Shown here: positions 27,874 through 38,404 of the stretch, in pieces
Layout of the letters: each line of letters starts with the position of its first letter
How positions within the stretch are numbered: the first letter of the stretch is position 1
Assembly (NCBI GenBank): GCA_000171875.1
Contig: ABHI01000002.1
Coordinates: 496,001-560,000, forward strand
Origin: Flavobacteriales bacterium ALC-1
Lineage (GTDB): Bacteria; Bacteroidota; Bacteroidia; Flavobacteriales; Flavobacteriaceae
Reading direction: 5' to 3'
Length of the DNA stretch: 64,000 nucleotides
Program-made: the position numbers and the translations under genes
Notes under the pieces: model-generated
The model's database searches: none
Seen by the model: the letters and a program-made list of their open reading frames with translations, nothing else
What the model was told of the DNA's origin: nothing

Positions 27874-30321
27874 TTATTTTCTTCCTAAGGTAATAATATC
27901 TGCAAACAAACCAGATGCTGTAACTTCTGCGCCAGCACCAGCACCTTTTATGATTAATGGTTGTTCAGGATAACGTTCTGTAAAAAACAATACAATATTA
28001 TCTTTTCCTTCTAAGTTATAAAATGGATGGTCTTTATTGACTTCTTTTAAACTCACTTTTGCCTTTCCATTATTAAATTCGGCGACGTATTTTAATTGAC
28101 AATTATTCTTTTTCGCAGATGCATATAAGGCTTCAAAATGTGATGCATTTGTTTTTAAAGTCTTATAAAAATCAACTACAGATTTCGCTTTTAAGCTGTC
28201 TTTTGGAAGAAAAGATTCGTTTTTAATATGTTTTAAATCCATTTCAAAACCAGCTTCTCTAGCTAAAATCAATATTTTACGAGCAACATCTACACCACTC
28301 AAATCTATTCTTGGATCTGGTTCTGTGTAACCCTCTTTTTGAGCTTGTTTTACAACGTCATGAAAAGTGTTGTCTTCATTGAAATTATTGAAAATGAAAT
28401 TTAAGCTTCCAGATAATACAGCTTGAATTGAAGTGATTTTATCACCGGAATTCACCAAATTATTTAAGGTGTAAATTACAGGTAATCCAGCACCAACATT
28501 AGTTTCGAATAAAAATGAAGCATTATATTTTCTTGATAGTTCTTTCAGTTCTTGATAATCAGAAAATTTTGAAGAACATGCAATCTTATTACACGCAATT
28601 ACCGAAATACTTTCTTTTAAATAGTCTTTGTAGGTCTTTGCAACATCTTCATTAGCCGTAACATCAATAAAGATACTGTTACTTAAATTATGACTTTTAA
28701 CTTCTTTGAAAAACTTGTCGTTAGTACGTGGCTTCCCTTTTTTAATTAATGTACCCCATGAAGAAAGCTCAATACCTTCATTATTGAATATCATTTTTTT
28801 AGAATTGCTAATACCAACGACTTTTATATTTAGTAGTAGATTTTCCCTTAAGTAATCCTGTTGTTGTTTTATTTGATTTAATAAAATAGCACCTACATTA
28901 CCAACACCTACAATAAATAAATTGAGCGTTTTAATTTGTTTTTCAAAAAACCGATTATGAAGTGTTACAAGTGCTTTTTTAATGTCTTTATGTGCAATCA
29001 CTGCAGATATGTTTCGTTCTGAAGCCCCTTGAGCTATAGCCCTAACATTGACATTATTTTGCCCTAAAGATCTAAACATTCTACCACTAATACCTTGGTG
29101 GTTTTTCATGTTATCACCAACGACAGCGACAATAGCAAGTTCATCTTCAACTAATAATGGTTTTATTTTCTTTAAAGAAATTTCATAAGCGAATTCTTCA
29201 TCAACCATATGCTTTGCTGTTTTAGAGTCTTGACTATACACACCAACACAAATAGAATGCTCAGACGATGCTTGTGTTATTAAAACAACATTGATTTCAC
29301 TTCTGGATAATGCAGAAAATAGACGCTTTGAAAATCCAGGAACACCAATCATACCATTACCTTCTAAAGTTAATAATGCGATATTTTCAATATGGCTAAT
29401 TCCTTTTACTGGACCGTTTTTACTTTTAGGTTTTTTAGTGATTAAAGTACCTTGGGCCTCTGGGTCAAAAGTGTTTTTTATATAAATTGGAATGTTTTTT
29501 TGTAATGCTGGTTGAACCGTTGGAGGGTATAAAACTTTAGCACCAAAATGAGACAGTTCCATTGCTTCTTGATAAGAAATCTGCTCAATAGAAAATGCTT
29601 GCTTTACCAATTTTGGATTCGCCGTGTACATGCCGCTTACATCTGTCCAAATTTCTAATACAGAAGCTTTTGCCGCTGCTGCAATTAAGGCAGCAGTGTA
29701 ATCTGAACCACCTCTACCAAGGGTCGTTGTTTCTCCATTTCCATTTCTTGATACAAAACCAGGCAACACGACTACTTTATCTTTATTTTTTTTGAAAAAA
29801 TTAGAAATATTGGTTGTTGTTTCCTTCCCTTTTACATTAGCGTTTGTATGTGCTGAATCTGTTAGTATTAACTCTCGACTATCTTTTAAAGCCGATTTAG
29901 CTAAGGTTTGCTGTAAAGCTTCAGAAATAATATAAGATGATAATAATTCACCAAAGCTTACAATCTTGTCTTTAGTTTTATCAGAGAACTCATTGATTAA
30001 ATAAATGCCTTGTAGAATTTGTTTTAACGCTTCAAGTTTTATGTTGATTTGCTTTAAAACAGTTCTCTTTTTTTGACCCTTAATTAAGTCTTGAACAGTT
30101 TTTTGATGGCGCTCAGAAATCTGTTGGAATATATTTATGTAGTCTTTGTTTTTTTGAGTCGCTAATTCTCCAGCTTTAATTAGCATATCTGTAGTGCCAC
30201 CAAGGGCAGAAACTACAACAGCTATATTTTGCTTTTTAGATTCTTGTTTTAGAATCGCTATTACTTTTGATATGTTTTCGGCATTGGCAACTGAGGTACC
30301 ACCAAACTTAAGTACTTTCAC
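27874..30321 (-). CDS. thrA: Bifunctional aspartokinase / homoserine dehydrogenase
   Basis: This 815-residue fusion catalyses the first and third steps of the aspartate pathway. The kinase half starts with VLKFGGTSVANAENI and contains LGRGGSDYTAALIAAA. ACT regulatory domains follow at about residues 310-450 (GMIGVPGFSKRLFSAL, NVRAIAQGASERNISAVI). The dehydrogenase half begins at about 465 with LFIVGVGNVGAILL and includes GVDVARKILILAREAG. ACT domains imply feedback by threonine, as in the E. coli enzyme. It begins 19 bases after ilvA. Confidence 0.97.
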   Translation of the reverse strand: MKVLKFGGTSVANAENISKVIAILKQESKKQNIAVVVSALGGTTDMLIKAGELATQKNKDYINIFQQISERHQKTVQDLIKGQKKRTVLKQINIKLEALKQILQGIYLINEFSDKTKDKIVSFGELLSSYIISEALQQTLAKSALKDSRELILTDSAHTNANVKGKETTTNISNFFKKNKDKVVVLPGFVSRNGNGETTTLGRGGSDYTAALIAAAAKASVLEIWTDVSGMYTANPKLVKQAFSIEQISYQEAMELSHFGAKVLYPPTVQPALQKNIPIYIKNTFDPEAQGTLITKKPKSKNGPVKGISHIENIALLTLEGNGMIGVPGFSKRLFSALSRSEINVVLITQASSEHSICVGVYSQDSKTAKHMVDEEFAYEISLKKIKPLLVEDELAIVAVVGDNMKNHQGISGRMFRSLGQNNVNVRAIAQGASERNISAVIAHKDIKKALVTLHNRFFEKQIKTLNLFIVGVGNVGAILLNQIKQQQDYLRENLLLNIKVVGISNSKKMIFNNEGIELSSWGTLIKKGKPRTNDKFFKEVKSHNLSNSIFIDVTANEDVAKTYKDYLKESISVIACNKIACSSKFSDYQELKELSRKYNASFLFETNVGAGLPVIYTLNNLVNSGDKITSIQAVLSGSLNFIFNNFNEDNTFHDVVKQAQKEGYTEPDPRIDLSGVDVARKILILAREAGFEMDLKHIKNESFLPKDSLKAKSVVDFYKTLKTNASHFEALYASAKKNNCQLKYVAEFNNGKAKVSLKEVNKDHPFYNLEGKDNIVLFFTERYPEQPLIIKGAGAGAEVTASGLFADIITLGRK

Positions 30322-30340
30322 CTAATTTTTCTTTTCGCAA

Positions 30341-31609
30341 TTATATTAAAAATTGAAACAAATCTGGTTTGTCATTGAGATAATCTCCAAAAAAATTATG
30401 AAGCTTCATTTTTGTAATTAAAGGTTCTAAATCGTCTGGATGTTTTAGTTCTAAACCAACAACTGCAACATCATTTTCTCGGTTTGCTTTTTTTGTATAT
30501 TCAAAATGAGTAATGTCATCATTAGGCCCTAAAATATCGACTACAAAATCTCTTAAGGCACCAGCACGTTGTGGAAACTTAATGATAAAATAATGTTTTA
30601 GATTAGCATAGAGTAGTGCACGTTCTTTAATTTCTGCTGTACGCGTAATATCATTGTTGCTTCCACTTATGACGCATACGACATTCTTTCCTTTTATTTC
30701 GTCTTTAAATTGTTCTAAGGCCGAAAGGCTTAGTGCCCCTGCTGGTTCTACAACGATAGCATCTTTGTTATATAATTCTAGAATAGTTTGGCAAATTTTG
30801 CCTTCATCTACTTCGACAACACGATGTAATGCCTCTTTACATATCGCAAAATTTAAATCGCCAACACGTTTTACAGCAGCTCCATCTACAAAATTATCTA
30901 TAGATTTTAATTCAATATTTTTATTTGCTCTAATAGAAGTCAGCATAGCTGCTGCACCTTTTGGCTCAACACTAATAATTTTTGTTTGAGGCGATAAAAG
31001 TTTAAATACAGAAGATAATCCTGCAGCAAGTCCACCACCACCAACTGGCACAAAAACATAATGAATTGGATGTGTTTCTGCTTGATCTATAATTTCTAAA
31101 CCAACGGTTGCTTGACCTTCAATGACCTTTTGATCATTAAAAGGATGAACAAAGGTTTTATTCATCTCCTCGCTTTGTTGTTTTGCGGCATAGTATGCAT
31201 CATCAAATGTATCACCGACTAAAACCACATCAATGTAGTCTTCTCCAAACATTTTCACCTGTTCAATCTTTTGATTAGGTGTTGGTGAAGGCATAAATAT
31301 GGTGCCTTTAATTTTAAGAAGCTTACAAGAAATCGCTACACCTTGTGCATGATTTCCAGCACTTGCACACACAATTTCATTTTCAATTTGTGAGGCGTTT
31401 AAAGATGAGATTTTATTATAAGCACCACGTATTTTATAAGAACGGACTTCTTGTAAGTCCTCTCTTTTAAAATAAATATTTGCACCAAAGTGTTTAGAGT
31501 AGCGTGCATTTTTAGTTAAAGGTGTCACAGATGCTATGCCTTTTAATTTTTCTGCTGCAGCTTCAATTGCTTTTAGTGTTGGTCTATATATCGTTGTTGC
31601 TTTTTCCAT
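30341..31609 (-). CDS. ilvA: Threonine deaminase
   Basis: A PLP enzyme that deaminates threonine to 2-oxobutyrate for isoleucine. I start it at 31609 (MEKATTIYRP), giving 422 residues; a start ten codons further up (31639) would run through a repeat hairpin in the spacer and is unlikely. The PLP lysine is in EVRSYKIRGAYNKI, and the glycine loop is VPVGGGGLAAGLS. The C-terminal region (about 330 on, KHYFIIKFPQRAGALRDFV) is a single ACT-like regulatory domain, shorter than the E. coli double domain. Confidence 0.94.
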   Translation of the reverse strand: MEKATTIYRPTLKAIEAAAEKLKGIASVTPLTKNARYSKHFGANIYFKREDLQEVRSYKIRGAYNKISSLNASQIENEIVCASAGNHAQGVAISCKLLKIKGTIFMPSPTPNQKIEQVKMFGEDYIDVVLVGDTFDDAYYAAKQQSEEMNKTFVHPFNDQKVIEGQATVGLEIIDQAETHPIHYVFVPVGGGGLAAGLSSVFKLLSPQTKIISVEPKGAAAMLTSIRANKNIELKSIDNFVDGAAVKRVGDLNFAICKEALHRVVEVDEGKICQTILELYNKDAIVVEPAGALSLSALEQFKDEIKGKNVVCVISGSNNDITRTAEIKERALLYANLKHYFIIKFPQRAGALRDFVVDILGPNDDITHFEYTKKANRENDVAVVGLELKHPDDLEPLITKMKLHNFFGDYLNDKPDLFQFLI

Positions 31610-31610
31610 C

Positions 31611-31674
31611 TTCAGTTCCCACGAAAGTGGGAATCTCATTTATTATTTGGATTCCTGCCTTTACAAGAATGACT
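31611..31674. repeat. REP-like double palindrome between ilvC and ilvA
   Basis: The first palindrome is TTCCCAC-GAAA-GTGGGAA (31616-31633); the second, imperfect one is ATTCCTG/CAAGAAT (31651-31670). The GATTCC...GGAATGAC style with two facing hairpins resembles dispersed REP/BIME elements common in bacterial intergenic DNA. It fills almost the entire 67-bp ilvC-ilvA gap and could reduce or process the transcript there. Confidence 0.6.
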
Positions 31675-31676
31675 GA

Positions 31677-33179
31677 TTATACTAAAACTGCATCTTTAGA
31701 TGCAACATCAGATTTAATAACCTTCATTGCCGTCATTGCAGTACGTAAACGTTGACCTACTGCTTCTATAGGATGATTTCTAATGGCATCATTAACTGCA
31801 ATTAATTCTATATTATCAACTCCGTTTGAACTTGAATACGATTTTCCTATGATATCTGTATCAAAGGTTTTCATGAACTCGGTTAATAACGGTTTACAAG
31901 CATGGTCAAATAAATAGCAACCATATTCAGCAGTATCAGAGATTACACGATTCATTTCAAATAATTTTTTTCGTGCAATTGTGTTTGCAATTAATGGTAG
32001 CTCGTGCAATGATTCATAGTAAGCTGAATCTTCAATGATACCAGCGCTTACCATTGTTTCAAATGCTAGTTCTACACCAGATTTTACGAAAGCCACTAAT
32101 AATACTCCGTTGTCAAAGTATTCTTGTTCAGAAATATGATCTGTAGTTAAAGCTGTTTTCTCAAAAGCTGTTTCTCCAGTTGCAGCGCGCCATTTTAATA
32201 AATTGACATCATCATTTGCCCAGTCTTCCATCATGGTTTTAGAGAAATGACCAGAAATAATATCGTCCATGTGCTTTTGAAATAAAGGACGCATAATGCC
32301 TTTTAATTCTTCCGACAATTCAAATGCTTTAATTTTTGCAGGATTAGATAAACGATCCATCATATTAGTAATACCACCATGCTTTAAAGCTTCTGTAATA
32401 GTTTCCCAACCAAACTGAATTAATTTGGCAGCATAACCTGGTTCAATACCTTCTTCAACCATTTTGTCGAATGATAAAATGGCTCCTGTTTGTAATAATC
32501 CACATAAAATGGTTTGTTCCCCCATTAAATCAGATTTTACTTCAGCAATAAATGATGATTCTAAAACACCTGCTCTATGTCCACCAGTTGCAGCAGCGTA
32601 AGCTTTTGCTTGAGCCCAACCTTTTCCTTCAGGATCATTTTCTGGATGTACAGCTGTTAATGTTGGTACACCAAAACCACGTTTATATTCTTCTCTAACT
32701 TCTGTTCCTGGACATTTAGGAGCGACCATAATTACAGTTAAGTCCTCACGAATTTTTGTACCTTCTTCAACAATGTTGAAACCATGTGAATAGCTTAATG
32801 TTGCTCCTTTTTTCATTAAAGGCATTACTGCTTTTACAACATTAGTATGTTGTTTGTCTGGCGTTAGGTTTAATACTAAATCTGCAGTAGGAATTAATTC
32901 TTCATAAGTCCCAACAGTAAAACCATTAGACGTTGCATTTTTATATGAATCACGCTGTTGATCTATAGCAATCTGACGTAAAGTATAAGAAATATCTAAG
33001 CCAGAATCTCTCATGTTTAGCCCTTGGTTAAGGCCTTGTGCACCACAGCCAACAATTACAATTTTCTTTCCTTTTAAAGCGTTTACCCCATCTTCAAACT
33101 CTGAAGCATCCATAAAACGACACTTTCCTAATTGCTCTAATTGTTCTCTTAATGGCAATGTGTTAAAATAATTTGACAT
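31677..33179 (-). CDS. ilvC: Ketol-acid reductoisomerase (class II)
   Basis: A 500-residue enzyme of the long E. coli type that isomerises and reduces acetolactate or acetohydroxybutyrate with NADPH. The nucleotide fold is [19 protein letters not shown] (about residue 42), and [21 protein letters not shown] holds the substrate region. Two knotted C-terminal domains explain the length. It lies 24 bases after ilvN. Confidence 0.97.
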   Translation of the reverse strand: MSNYFNTLPLREQLEQLGKCRFMDASEFEDGVNALKGKKIVIVGCGAQGLNQGLNMRDSGLDISYTLRQIAIDQQRDSYKNATSNGFTVGTYEELIPTADLVLNLTPDKQHTNVVKAVMPLMKKGATLSYSHGFNIVEEGTKIREDLTVIMVAPKCPGTEVREEYKRGFGVPTLTAVHPENDPEGKGWAQAKAYAAATGGHRAGVLESSFIAEVKSDLMGEQTILCGLLQTGAILSFDKMVEEGIEPGYAAKLIQFGWETITEALKHGGITNMMDRLSNPAKIKAFELSEELKGIMRPLFQKHMDDIISGHFSKTMMEDWANDDVNLLKWRAATGETAFEKTALTTDHISEQEYFDNGVLLVAFVKSGVELAFETMVSAGIIEDSAYYESLHELPLIANTIARKKLFEMNRVISDTAEYGCYLFDHACKPLLTEFMKTFDTDIIGKSYSSSNGVDNIELIAVNDAIRNHPIEAVGQRLRTAMTAMKVIKSDVASKDAVLV

Positions 33180-33203
33180 CTTACTTTCTTTTTAATTTAA
33201 TGT

Positions 33204-33728
33204 TTAGAATGCTTCAAGCATTGTTGATATTTTCATTTCGTCTTTAGTTACAGCAATTCTACCAGATCTGGTAAATTGCATGATTCCAAAGGCACTTAAT
33301 TCTCTGTATAATAATTCTATTTCTTGGCGTCTTCCAGATTTTTCTAAAACAAAAAATTCTTTGTTTACAGTTACAATTCTGGCATTACTTTCTTTAATAA
33401 TGTTTTGTATTTGACGCTCTTCAAATAATAAATCAGACTTTATTTTGAAGATACAAGACTCTTGATAAATAGTTTCTTCTTCAGTGTGATAGTAAGCTTT
33501 TATAACTTCAACTTGCTTTTCAATCTGTCCTATTATCTTTTTTATTTGTGACTCTGTAACATTTACTAAAATTGTGAATTTTGAAACGCCTTCAATCTCA
33601 GAAGCTGACGTGTTTAAACTTTCTACATTGATGTGACGTCTCTGAAAAATCGCAGATAGTCTATTTAGCAGTCCAATGTTATTTTCAGTATAAACTGAAA
33701 CGGTGTAATGTTGTTTTTCGTTCTCCAT
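33204..33728 (-). CDS. ilvN: Acetolactate synthase small (regulatory) subunit
   Basis: A 174-residue protein whose N-terminal ACT domain (YTVSVYTENNIGLLNRLSAIFQ) binds branched-chain end products; a second half completes the regulatory subunit. It is two bases downstream of ilvB, as expected for a subunit pair. Confidence 0.95.
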   Translation of the reverse strand: MENEKQHYTVSVYTENNIGLLNRLSAIFQRRHINVESLNTSASEIEGVSKFTILVNVTESQIKKIIGQIEKQVEVIKAYYHTEEETIYQESCIFKIKSDLLFEERQIQNIIKESNARIVTVNKEFFVLEKSGRRQEIELLYRELSAFGIMQFTRSGRIAVTKDEMKISTMLEAF

Positions 33729-33730
33729 AA

Positions 33731-35467
33731 TTATTCTAATCTTATATCTGAAACTGAAGCACCTGATGGCACCATTGGGAATACATTATCTTCTTTCTCT
33801 ACACATACTTCTAAGAAATATGGCTCTTTACTTGCAATCATTTCTTCTACTGCATCTGCTAATTCCTCACGTTTTGTAACACGCTTAGCATTGAGGTAAT
33901 AGCCTTTAGCAATAGCGACAAAATCTGGATTAGTCATTTCGGTAGACGCATAACGTTTATCAAAAAATAACTGCTGCCATTGTCTTACCATTCCAAGAAA
34001 ATCGTTGTTAAGTACAACAATTTTCACAGCAGTTTTTTGCTGAAAAATTGTGCCTAATTCTTGTATGGTCATTTGGTAACCTCCATCTCCAGAGATGGAA
34101 ACAACCTCGCGTTCTGGTGCTGCCATTTTAGCTCCAATAGCTGCAGGTAAACCAAAGCCCATGGTTCCTAAACCTCCTGAAGTAATATTACTTTTGGTTT
34201 TGTTAAATTCTGCATAACGACAGGCTATCATTTGATGTTGGCCAACATCGCTTACAATGGCAGCTTCACCTTTAGTTTGAATATTGATTTCTTTTAAGAC
34301 TTCCCCCATGGTTAAGCCTTCTTTGGTCGGATGTAAATCTCCTTTTATGACTTTTTCATATTCTATAGTATATAAATCTTTGAATTTTTGATGCCATTCT
34401 GTATGCGAATTTGGATTTAGTAGAGGAAGTAATTCTGCTAGACTTGCCTTTGCATCTCCTAAAACGGCAACATCAGTTTTTACATTCTTATCTATTTCAG
34501 CTGGATCAATTTCAAAATGAATCACTTTAGCTTGTTTCGCATACTTTGATAAATCTCCAGTTACACGGTCATCAAAACGCATACCTATGGCAATTAGTAC
34601 ATCACATTCGTTAGTTAAAACATTTGGCGCATAATTACCATGCATACCAACCATTCCAATATTCAAAGGATGAGAAGTTGGGATTGCAGAAGCTCCTAAA
34701 ATGGTCCAAGCAGAAGGAATTCCTGCTTTTTCAATTACCGCTTTAAATTCGGCTTCAGCTTCACTTAGGATAACACCTTGTCCCCAAACTATCATTGGTT
34801 TCTTTGCGTTGTTTATTAATTCTGCTGCTACTTTCAATGAGGCTTTATCCGTTTCTGGAACAGGTTTGTAACTTCTAACTCCTGTACATTTTTCGTATTT
34901 AAAATCAAACTCTTCAAATTGAGCATCTTTGGTAATATCAATTAAAACAGGTCCTGGTCTGCCACTTTTGGCAATATAGAATGCTTTAGCTATAACTTCA
35001 GGGATTTGAGAGGCTTTAGTAATTTGATGATTCCATTTAGTTACAGGTGTAGAAATACCTACAATATCAGTTTCTTGAAAAGCATCACTACCTAATAGAT
35101 GTGAAGGGACTTGACCAGTAATACATACCATTGGTGTAGAATCAATTTGCGCATCGGCAATTCCTGTAATAAGATTTGTAGCTCCAGGTCCAGATGTAGC
35201 CATTGCCACACCAACATCACCTGAGATTCTTGCATAACCTTGAGCTGAATGTGTTGCACCTTGCTCATGACGACATAATACATGATGAATTTTATCTTGA
35301 TACTTATATAATTCGTCATATACTGGCATAATCGCTCCTCCAGGATAACCATAAAGTACTTTTACGCCTTCTTCGAGTAAGCATCTTACAACAGCCTCGC
35401 TACCAGAAATACGTTTAGTAGTTGTTGTAGTTGTTGTCTGAGTTTGTATAGTTTGAGTTTCTTTCAT
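33731..35467 (-). CDS. ilvB: Acetolactate synthase large (catalytic) subunit
   Basis: A ThDP-dependent enzyme that condenses pyruvate with pyruvate or 2-oxobutyrate. GYPGGAIMPVYDEL with the downstream RHEQGATHSAQGYAR carries the catalytic glutamate; the ThDP motif is GDGGYQMTIQELGT to NNDFLGMVRQWQ near residues 450-490. I start at the ATG at 35467; a GTG two codons upstream (35473) is the alternative. The N-terminus is a Thr/Gln run (QTQTTTTTTTK), probably disordered. ilvN follows after two bases. Confidence 0.95.
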   Translation of the reverse strand: MKETQTIQTQTTTTTTTKRISGSEAVVRCLLEEGVKVLYGYPGGAIMPVYDELYKYQDKIHHVLCRHEQGATHSAQGYARISGDVGVAMATSGPGATNLITGIADAQIDSTPMVCITGQVPSHLLGSDAFQETDIVGISTPVTKWNHQITKASQIPEVIAKAFYIAKSGRPGPVLIDITKDAQFEEFDFKYEKCTGVRSYKPVPETDKASLKVAAELINNAKKPMIVWGQGVILSEAEAEFKAVIEKAGIPSAWTILGASAIPTSHPLNIGMVGMHGNYAPNVLTNECDVLIAIGMRFDDRVTGDLSKYAKQAKVIHFEIDPAEIDKNVKTDVAVLGDAKASLAELLPLLNPNSHTEWHQKFKDLYTIEYEKVIKGDLHPTKEGLTMGEVLKEINIQTKGEAAIVSDVGQHQMIACRYAEFNKTKSNITSGGLGTMGFGLPAAIGAKMAAPEREVVSISGDGGYQMTIQELGTIFQQKTAVKIVVLNNDFLGMVRQWQQLFFDKRYASTEMTNPDFVAIAKGYYLNAKRVTKREELADAVEEMIASKEPYFLEVCVEKEDNVFPMVPSGASVSDIRLE

Positions 35468-35479
35468 CTTCACTATCTT

Positions 35480-37159
35480 TTAAAATTCATCAGTAACACA
35501 GCCTTTTGAAGCTGATGATACTGTCTTTGCATATTTATAAAGTACTCCACGTTCAAATTTTAAATCTGGAGCTTTCCAATTTTTTCTTCTTTTTTGTAAT
35601 TCTTGTTCAGATACTTCTACTGAAATCGTATTGGTTTCGGCATCAATTGTAATAATATCTCCATCTTCAACAAAAGCAAGAGTGCCGCCTTCTTGTGCTT
35701 CAGGTGTGATGTGTCCAACGACAAAACCGTGAGTTCCTCCAGAGAATCTTCCATCAGTAATCAAGGCTACATCTTTACCTAAACCAGCTCCCATAATAGC
35801 AGCAGTTGGCTTTAGCATTTCTGGCATTCCAGGCCCTCCTTTTGGACCTTCGTATCGAATGACTACGACATCACCTTTTTCTACTTTTCCATCTCTAATG
35901 CCATCGTTTGCATCATATTCACTTTCAAATACTTTTGCTTTCCCTTTAAAACTTAAGCCCTCTTTCCCAGTAATTTTCGCAACACTACCTTCAGTGGCTA
36001 GGTTTCCGTAGAGCATTCTTAAGTGTCCAGAAATTTTAATTGGTTCTTCGATGGGTTTGATGACGTCTTGACCTTCGGTTAAGTCAGCAACATCTAATAA
36101 ATTCTCAGCTATTGTCTTTCCGGTAACGGTTAAACAATCTCCGTGAATTAATCCTTTTTTAAGAAGGTATTTTAATACCGCAGGAATTCCTCCTACAGCA
36201 TGTACATCTTCCATTAAGTATTTTCCACTTGGTTTTAAATCTGCTAAGAATGGAGTGTTATCACTTATATCTTGAAAATCTTTTAATGTGAAATCAATTT
36301 GAGCTGCTCTTGCAATGGCTAAAAAGTGTAATACAGCATTTGTAGAGCCACCTAATATGGTAACTAATCTTACTGCATTTTCAAGTGATTTTCTAGTTAT
36401 AATATCTGAAGGCTTAATATCTTTTTCGAGTAAAACTCTTAAAGCTTCTCCAGCTTTTACAGACTCTTCTTTCTTTGCATCACTTAAGGCTGGATTAGAA
36501 GAGTTAAAAGGTAATGTCATACCTAGAGCCTCAATAGCAGAAGCCATTGTGTTTGCTGTGTACATACCTCCACAAGCACCAGCTCCAGGACATGCTTTTT
36601 CAACTATATTTTGGTATTCATTTTCGGTCATAGTACCTGCAACTTTGCTTCCCCAAGCTTCAAATGCAGAAACAACATCTAATTTTTGCCCATTATGACA
36701 ACCAGAATCAATTGTGCCTCCATAAACTAAAATCGAAGGACGATTTAATCTTATCATAGCCATTAAGGCTCCAGGCATATTCTTGTCGCAACCAACTACA
36801 GTGACTAAACCATCATAACTCATGGCTTGTACTACAGTTTCCATAGAATCTGCAATAATATCTCTTGAAGGTAATGAGTAACGCATTCCTGGTGTTCCCA
36901 TAGAAATGCCATCACTTACACCAATTGTGTTGAAAATTAAGCCGACGACATCTTCATTCTTTGTGCCTTCTTTGACCAATTTCGCTAGGTCATTGAGGTG
37001 CATATTACAAGGGTTACCTTCGTAACCTGTACTTGCAATTCCTACAATAGGTTTATAAAAATCTTCTTTAGTTAATCCAATAGCATGAAGCATTGCTTGA
37101 GCAGCTGGCTGCGTTGGATCTTGTGTAACAGTTTTACTGTATTTGTTTAATTGACTCAT
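35480..37159 (-). CDS. ilvD: Dihydroxy-acid dehydratase
   Basis: A 559-residue iron-sulfur dehydratase giving the 2-oxo acids of valine and isoleucine. Cluster cysteines are in [21 protein letters not shown] and [14 protein letters not shown]. The C-terminal [19 protein letters not shown] is the IlvD/Edd signature. Its start overlaps the ilvE stop by four bases. Confidence 0.97.
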   Translation of the reverse strand: MSQLNKYSKTVTQDPTQPAAQAMLHAIGLTKEDFYKPIVGIASTGYEGNPCNMHLNDLAKLVKEGTKNEDVVGLIFNTIGVSDGISMGTPGMRYSLPSRDIIADSMETVVQAMSYDGLVTVVGCDKNMPGALMAMIRLNRPSILVYGGTIDSGCHNGQKLDVVSAFEAWGSKVAGTMTENEYQNIVEKACPGAGACGGMYTANTMASAIEALGMTLPFNSSNPALSDAKKEESVKAGEALRVLLEKDIKPSDIITRKSLENAVRLVTILGGSTNAVLHFLAIARAAQIDFTLKDFQDISDNTPFLADLKPSGKYLMEDVHAVGGIPAVLKYLLKKGLIHGDCLTVTGKTIAENLLDVADLTEGQDVIKPIEEPIKISGHLRMLYGNLATEGSVAKITGKEGLSFKGKAKVFESEYDANDGIRDGKVEKGDVVVIRYEGPKGGPGMPEMLKPTAAIMGAGLGKDVALITDGRFSGGTHGFVVGHITPEAQEGGTLAFVEDGDIITIDAETNTISVEVSEQELQKRRKNWKAPDLKFERGVLYKYAKTVSSASKGCVTDEF

Positions 37160-38055
37160 ACGGCTTTAGAGAGATTTGTTCTACGTTGACCTAAAACTTC
37201 TTGTTTATATAAATGCATTAACTTAAAACCTAAAGTTGTTTCCCAAGGCATAGGAAACGTATAATCGTCTAGTGATTTTAAACCAATAACTTCAGCAGCG
37301 GTACCTGTAAAAAACGCATTGTCAGCTTGTTTCATTTCTTCGATTGAAAAATGTTTTTCTTCAACAGGAATTTCCATCTCATTGCATAACTCTATAATTG
37401 TGGTTCTTGTAATTCCTGGCATGATATGCCCTTTTGGTGGTGTATATAGTTTGCCGCCTTTTTCAATAAAGACATTTGCTCCAGAGCATTCTGCTACATT
37501 ATTATTTATGTCTAATAAGATGGCTTCATCGTAACCTGAAGCACTAGCTTCATTTCTTGCAAGTATAGAATTGATATAATGACCTGTTACTTTTGCGTCT
37601 ACAAAACAAGATTTGGGGTTAGGTCTTTGAAATGATGATGTCATTACTTTTAATAGTTGGTCTCCCATTAGTTTACCCCATTCCCAACATTGTATGATTA
37701 ACTGAGATTCTTGAGAAGAACCTAGACCCATATTTGCACCAGTAACAATTATTGGTCTAATATAAGCATCTTGAAAGTTGTTTTTTTCAAGTAAAGTATA
37801 AGTAATATCTGTAAGATTGTCTAGGGAATAATGAAATGGAATATTCATCACTTTTGCTCCATATTTTAGACGTTTATAATGCGCTTCTGCTTTAAAAATC
37901 TTTGTGCCTTCTTTCGTCTTATATGATCTTATACCTTCAAATATACCGTTTCCGTAATGCAAGGTTTGACTATAACTATCATTTATTATCTCATTTGGAT
38001 GAATAAATCTACCATCTTGGTATATAATACTTTTGTTATTGTAGTATGCGCTCAT
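37156..38055 (-). CDS. ilvE: Branched-chain amino acid aminotransferase
   Basis: A 299-residue class IV PLP aminotransferase for the final step to Val, Ile and Leu. The N-terminal [16 protein letters not shown] is typical, the PLP lysine is K155 in [10 protein letters not shown], and the EIIxL-type stretch [13 protein letters not shown] comes later. It is the first structural gene after the tandem attenuator leader and so the head of the ten-gene operon. Confidence 0.96.
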   Translation of the reverse strand: MSAYYNNKSIIYQDGRFIHPNEIINDSYSQTLHYGNGIFEGIRSYKTKEGTKIFKAEAHYKRLKYGAKVMNIPFHYSLDNLTDITYTLLEKNNFQDAYIRPIIVTGANMGLGSSQESQLIIQCWEWGKLMGDQLLKVMTSSFQRPNPKSCFVDAKVTGHYINSILARNEASASGYDEAILLDINNNVAECSGANVFIEKGGKLYTPPKGHIMPGITRTTIIELCNEMEIPVEEKHFSIEEMKQADNAFFTGTAAEVIGLKSLDDYTFPMPWETTLGFKLMHLYKQEVLGQRRTNLSKAV

Positions 38056-38213
38056 AATATTTTAAAGTTCTAAATTATATTAATGTGTCTTTCTAGTAGT
38101 GTACATCTTTACTAATTGGATTAAATTCATGTCACTTCTATTTGTTGTAAATATATGTTTATCAGTATTTTAAGTATTTTTTTGTATGATGTTCAAATAT
38201 TTAATTTATTTAT

Positions 38214-38246
38214 AAAAAAAGCCTGAATCACATTGATACAGGCTTT
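38214..38246 (-). terminator. Attenuator terminator 2 (gene-proximal) of the ilv leader
   Basis: On the minus strand AAAGCCTG (from 38246) pairs with CAGGCTTT (to 38218), with an inner ATCA/TGAT stem, and is followed by seven U (38220-38214). It lies 30 bases after leader peptide 2. A perfect 9-bp alternative pairing, CTGTATCAA (38267-38275) with TTGATACAG (38233-38241), would remove one arm and act as antiterminator. Confidence 0.85.
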
Positions 38247-38275
38247 AAGTTTATAATATAAAGAGTCTGTATCAA

Positions 38276-38329
38276 CTAGCTGGAGTTCATAATGACAATG
38301 ATCATAATTAAAGTGTCTGTTATTTTCAT
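38276..38329 (-). CDS. Ilv leader peptide 2
   Basis: A 17-residue reading frame, MKITDTLIMIIVIMNSS, ends in TAG directly next to the antiterminator arm. Seven residues are Ile, Val or Leu, with a dense run LIMIIVI. A ribosome stalled there for lack of charged Ile/Val tRNA would leave the 38267-38275 segment free to form the antiterminator; a ribosome that reaches the stop would cover it. This is the classic attenuation geometry. Confidence 0.75.
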   Translation of the reverse strand: MKITDTLIMIIVIMNSS

Positions 38330-38342
38330 GTTGTTATTTACT

Positions 38343-38371
38343 AAAAAAGCCTTCCGTTGAGGAAGGCTTTT
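38343..38371 (-). terminator. Attenuator terminator 1 (promoter-proximal) of the ilv leader
   Basis: Minus-strand arms at 38361-38371 and 38345-38355 (AAAAGCCTTCC against GGAAGGCTTTT) form a perfect 11-bp stem with a five-base loop and a six-U tail. It is 33 bases after the stop of leader peptide 1. Confidence 0.88.
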
Positions 38372-38404
38372 AAATTTATATTTGAAATTCTAATGCACCA
38401 TTCC

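Noticed and set aside
27874..30340. Separate threonine attenuator before thrA
   Set aside because: The ilvA-thrA gap is 19 bases, leaving no room for a leader peptide and terminator.
31610..31639. ilvA start at 31639 (MRFPLSWELK extension)
   Set aside because: The added codons are the sequence of a REP-like hairpin; the ATG at 31609 gives the family N-terminus.
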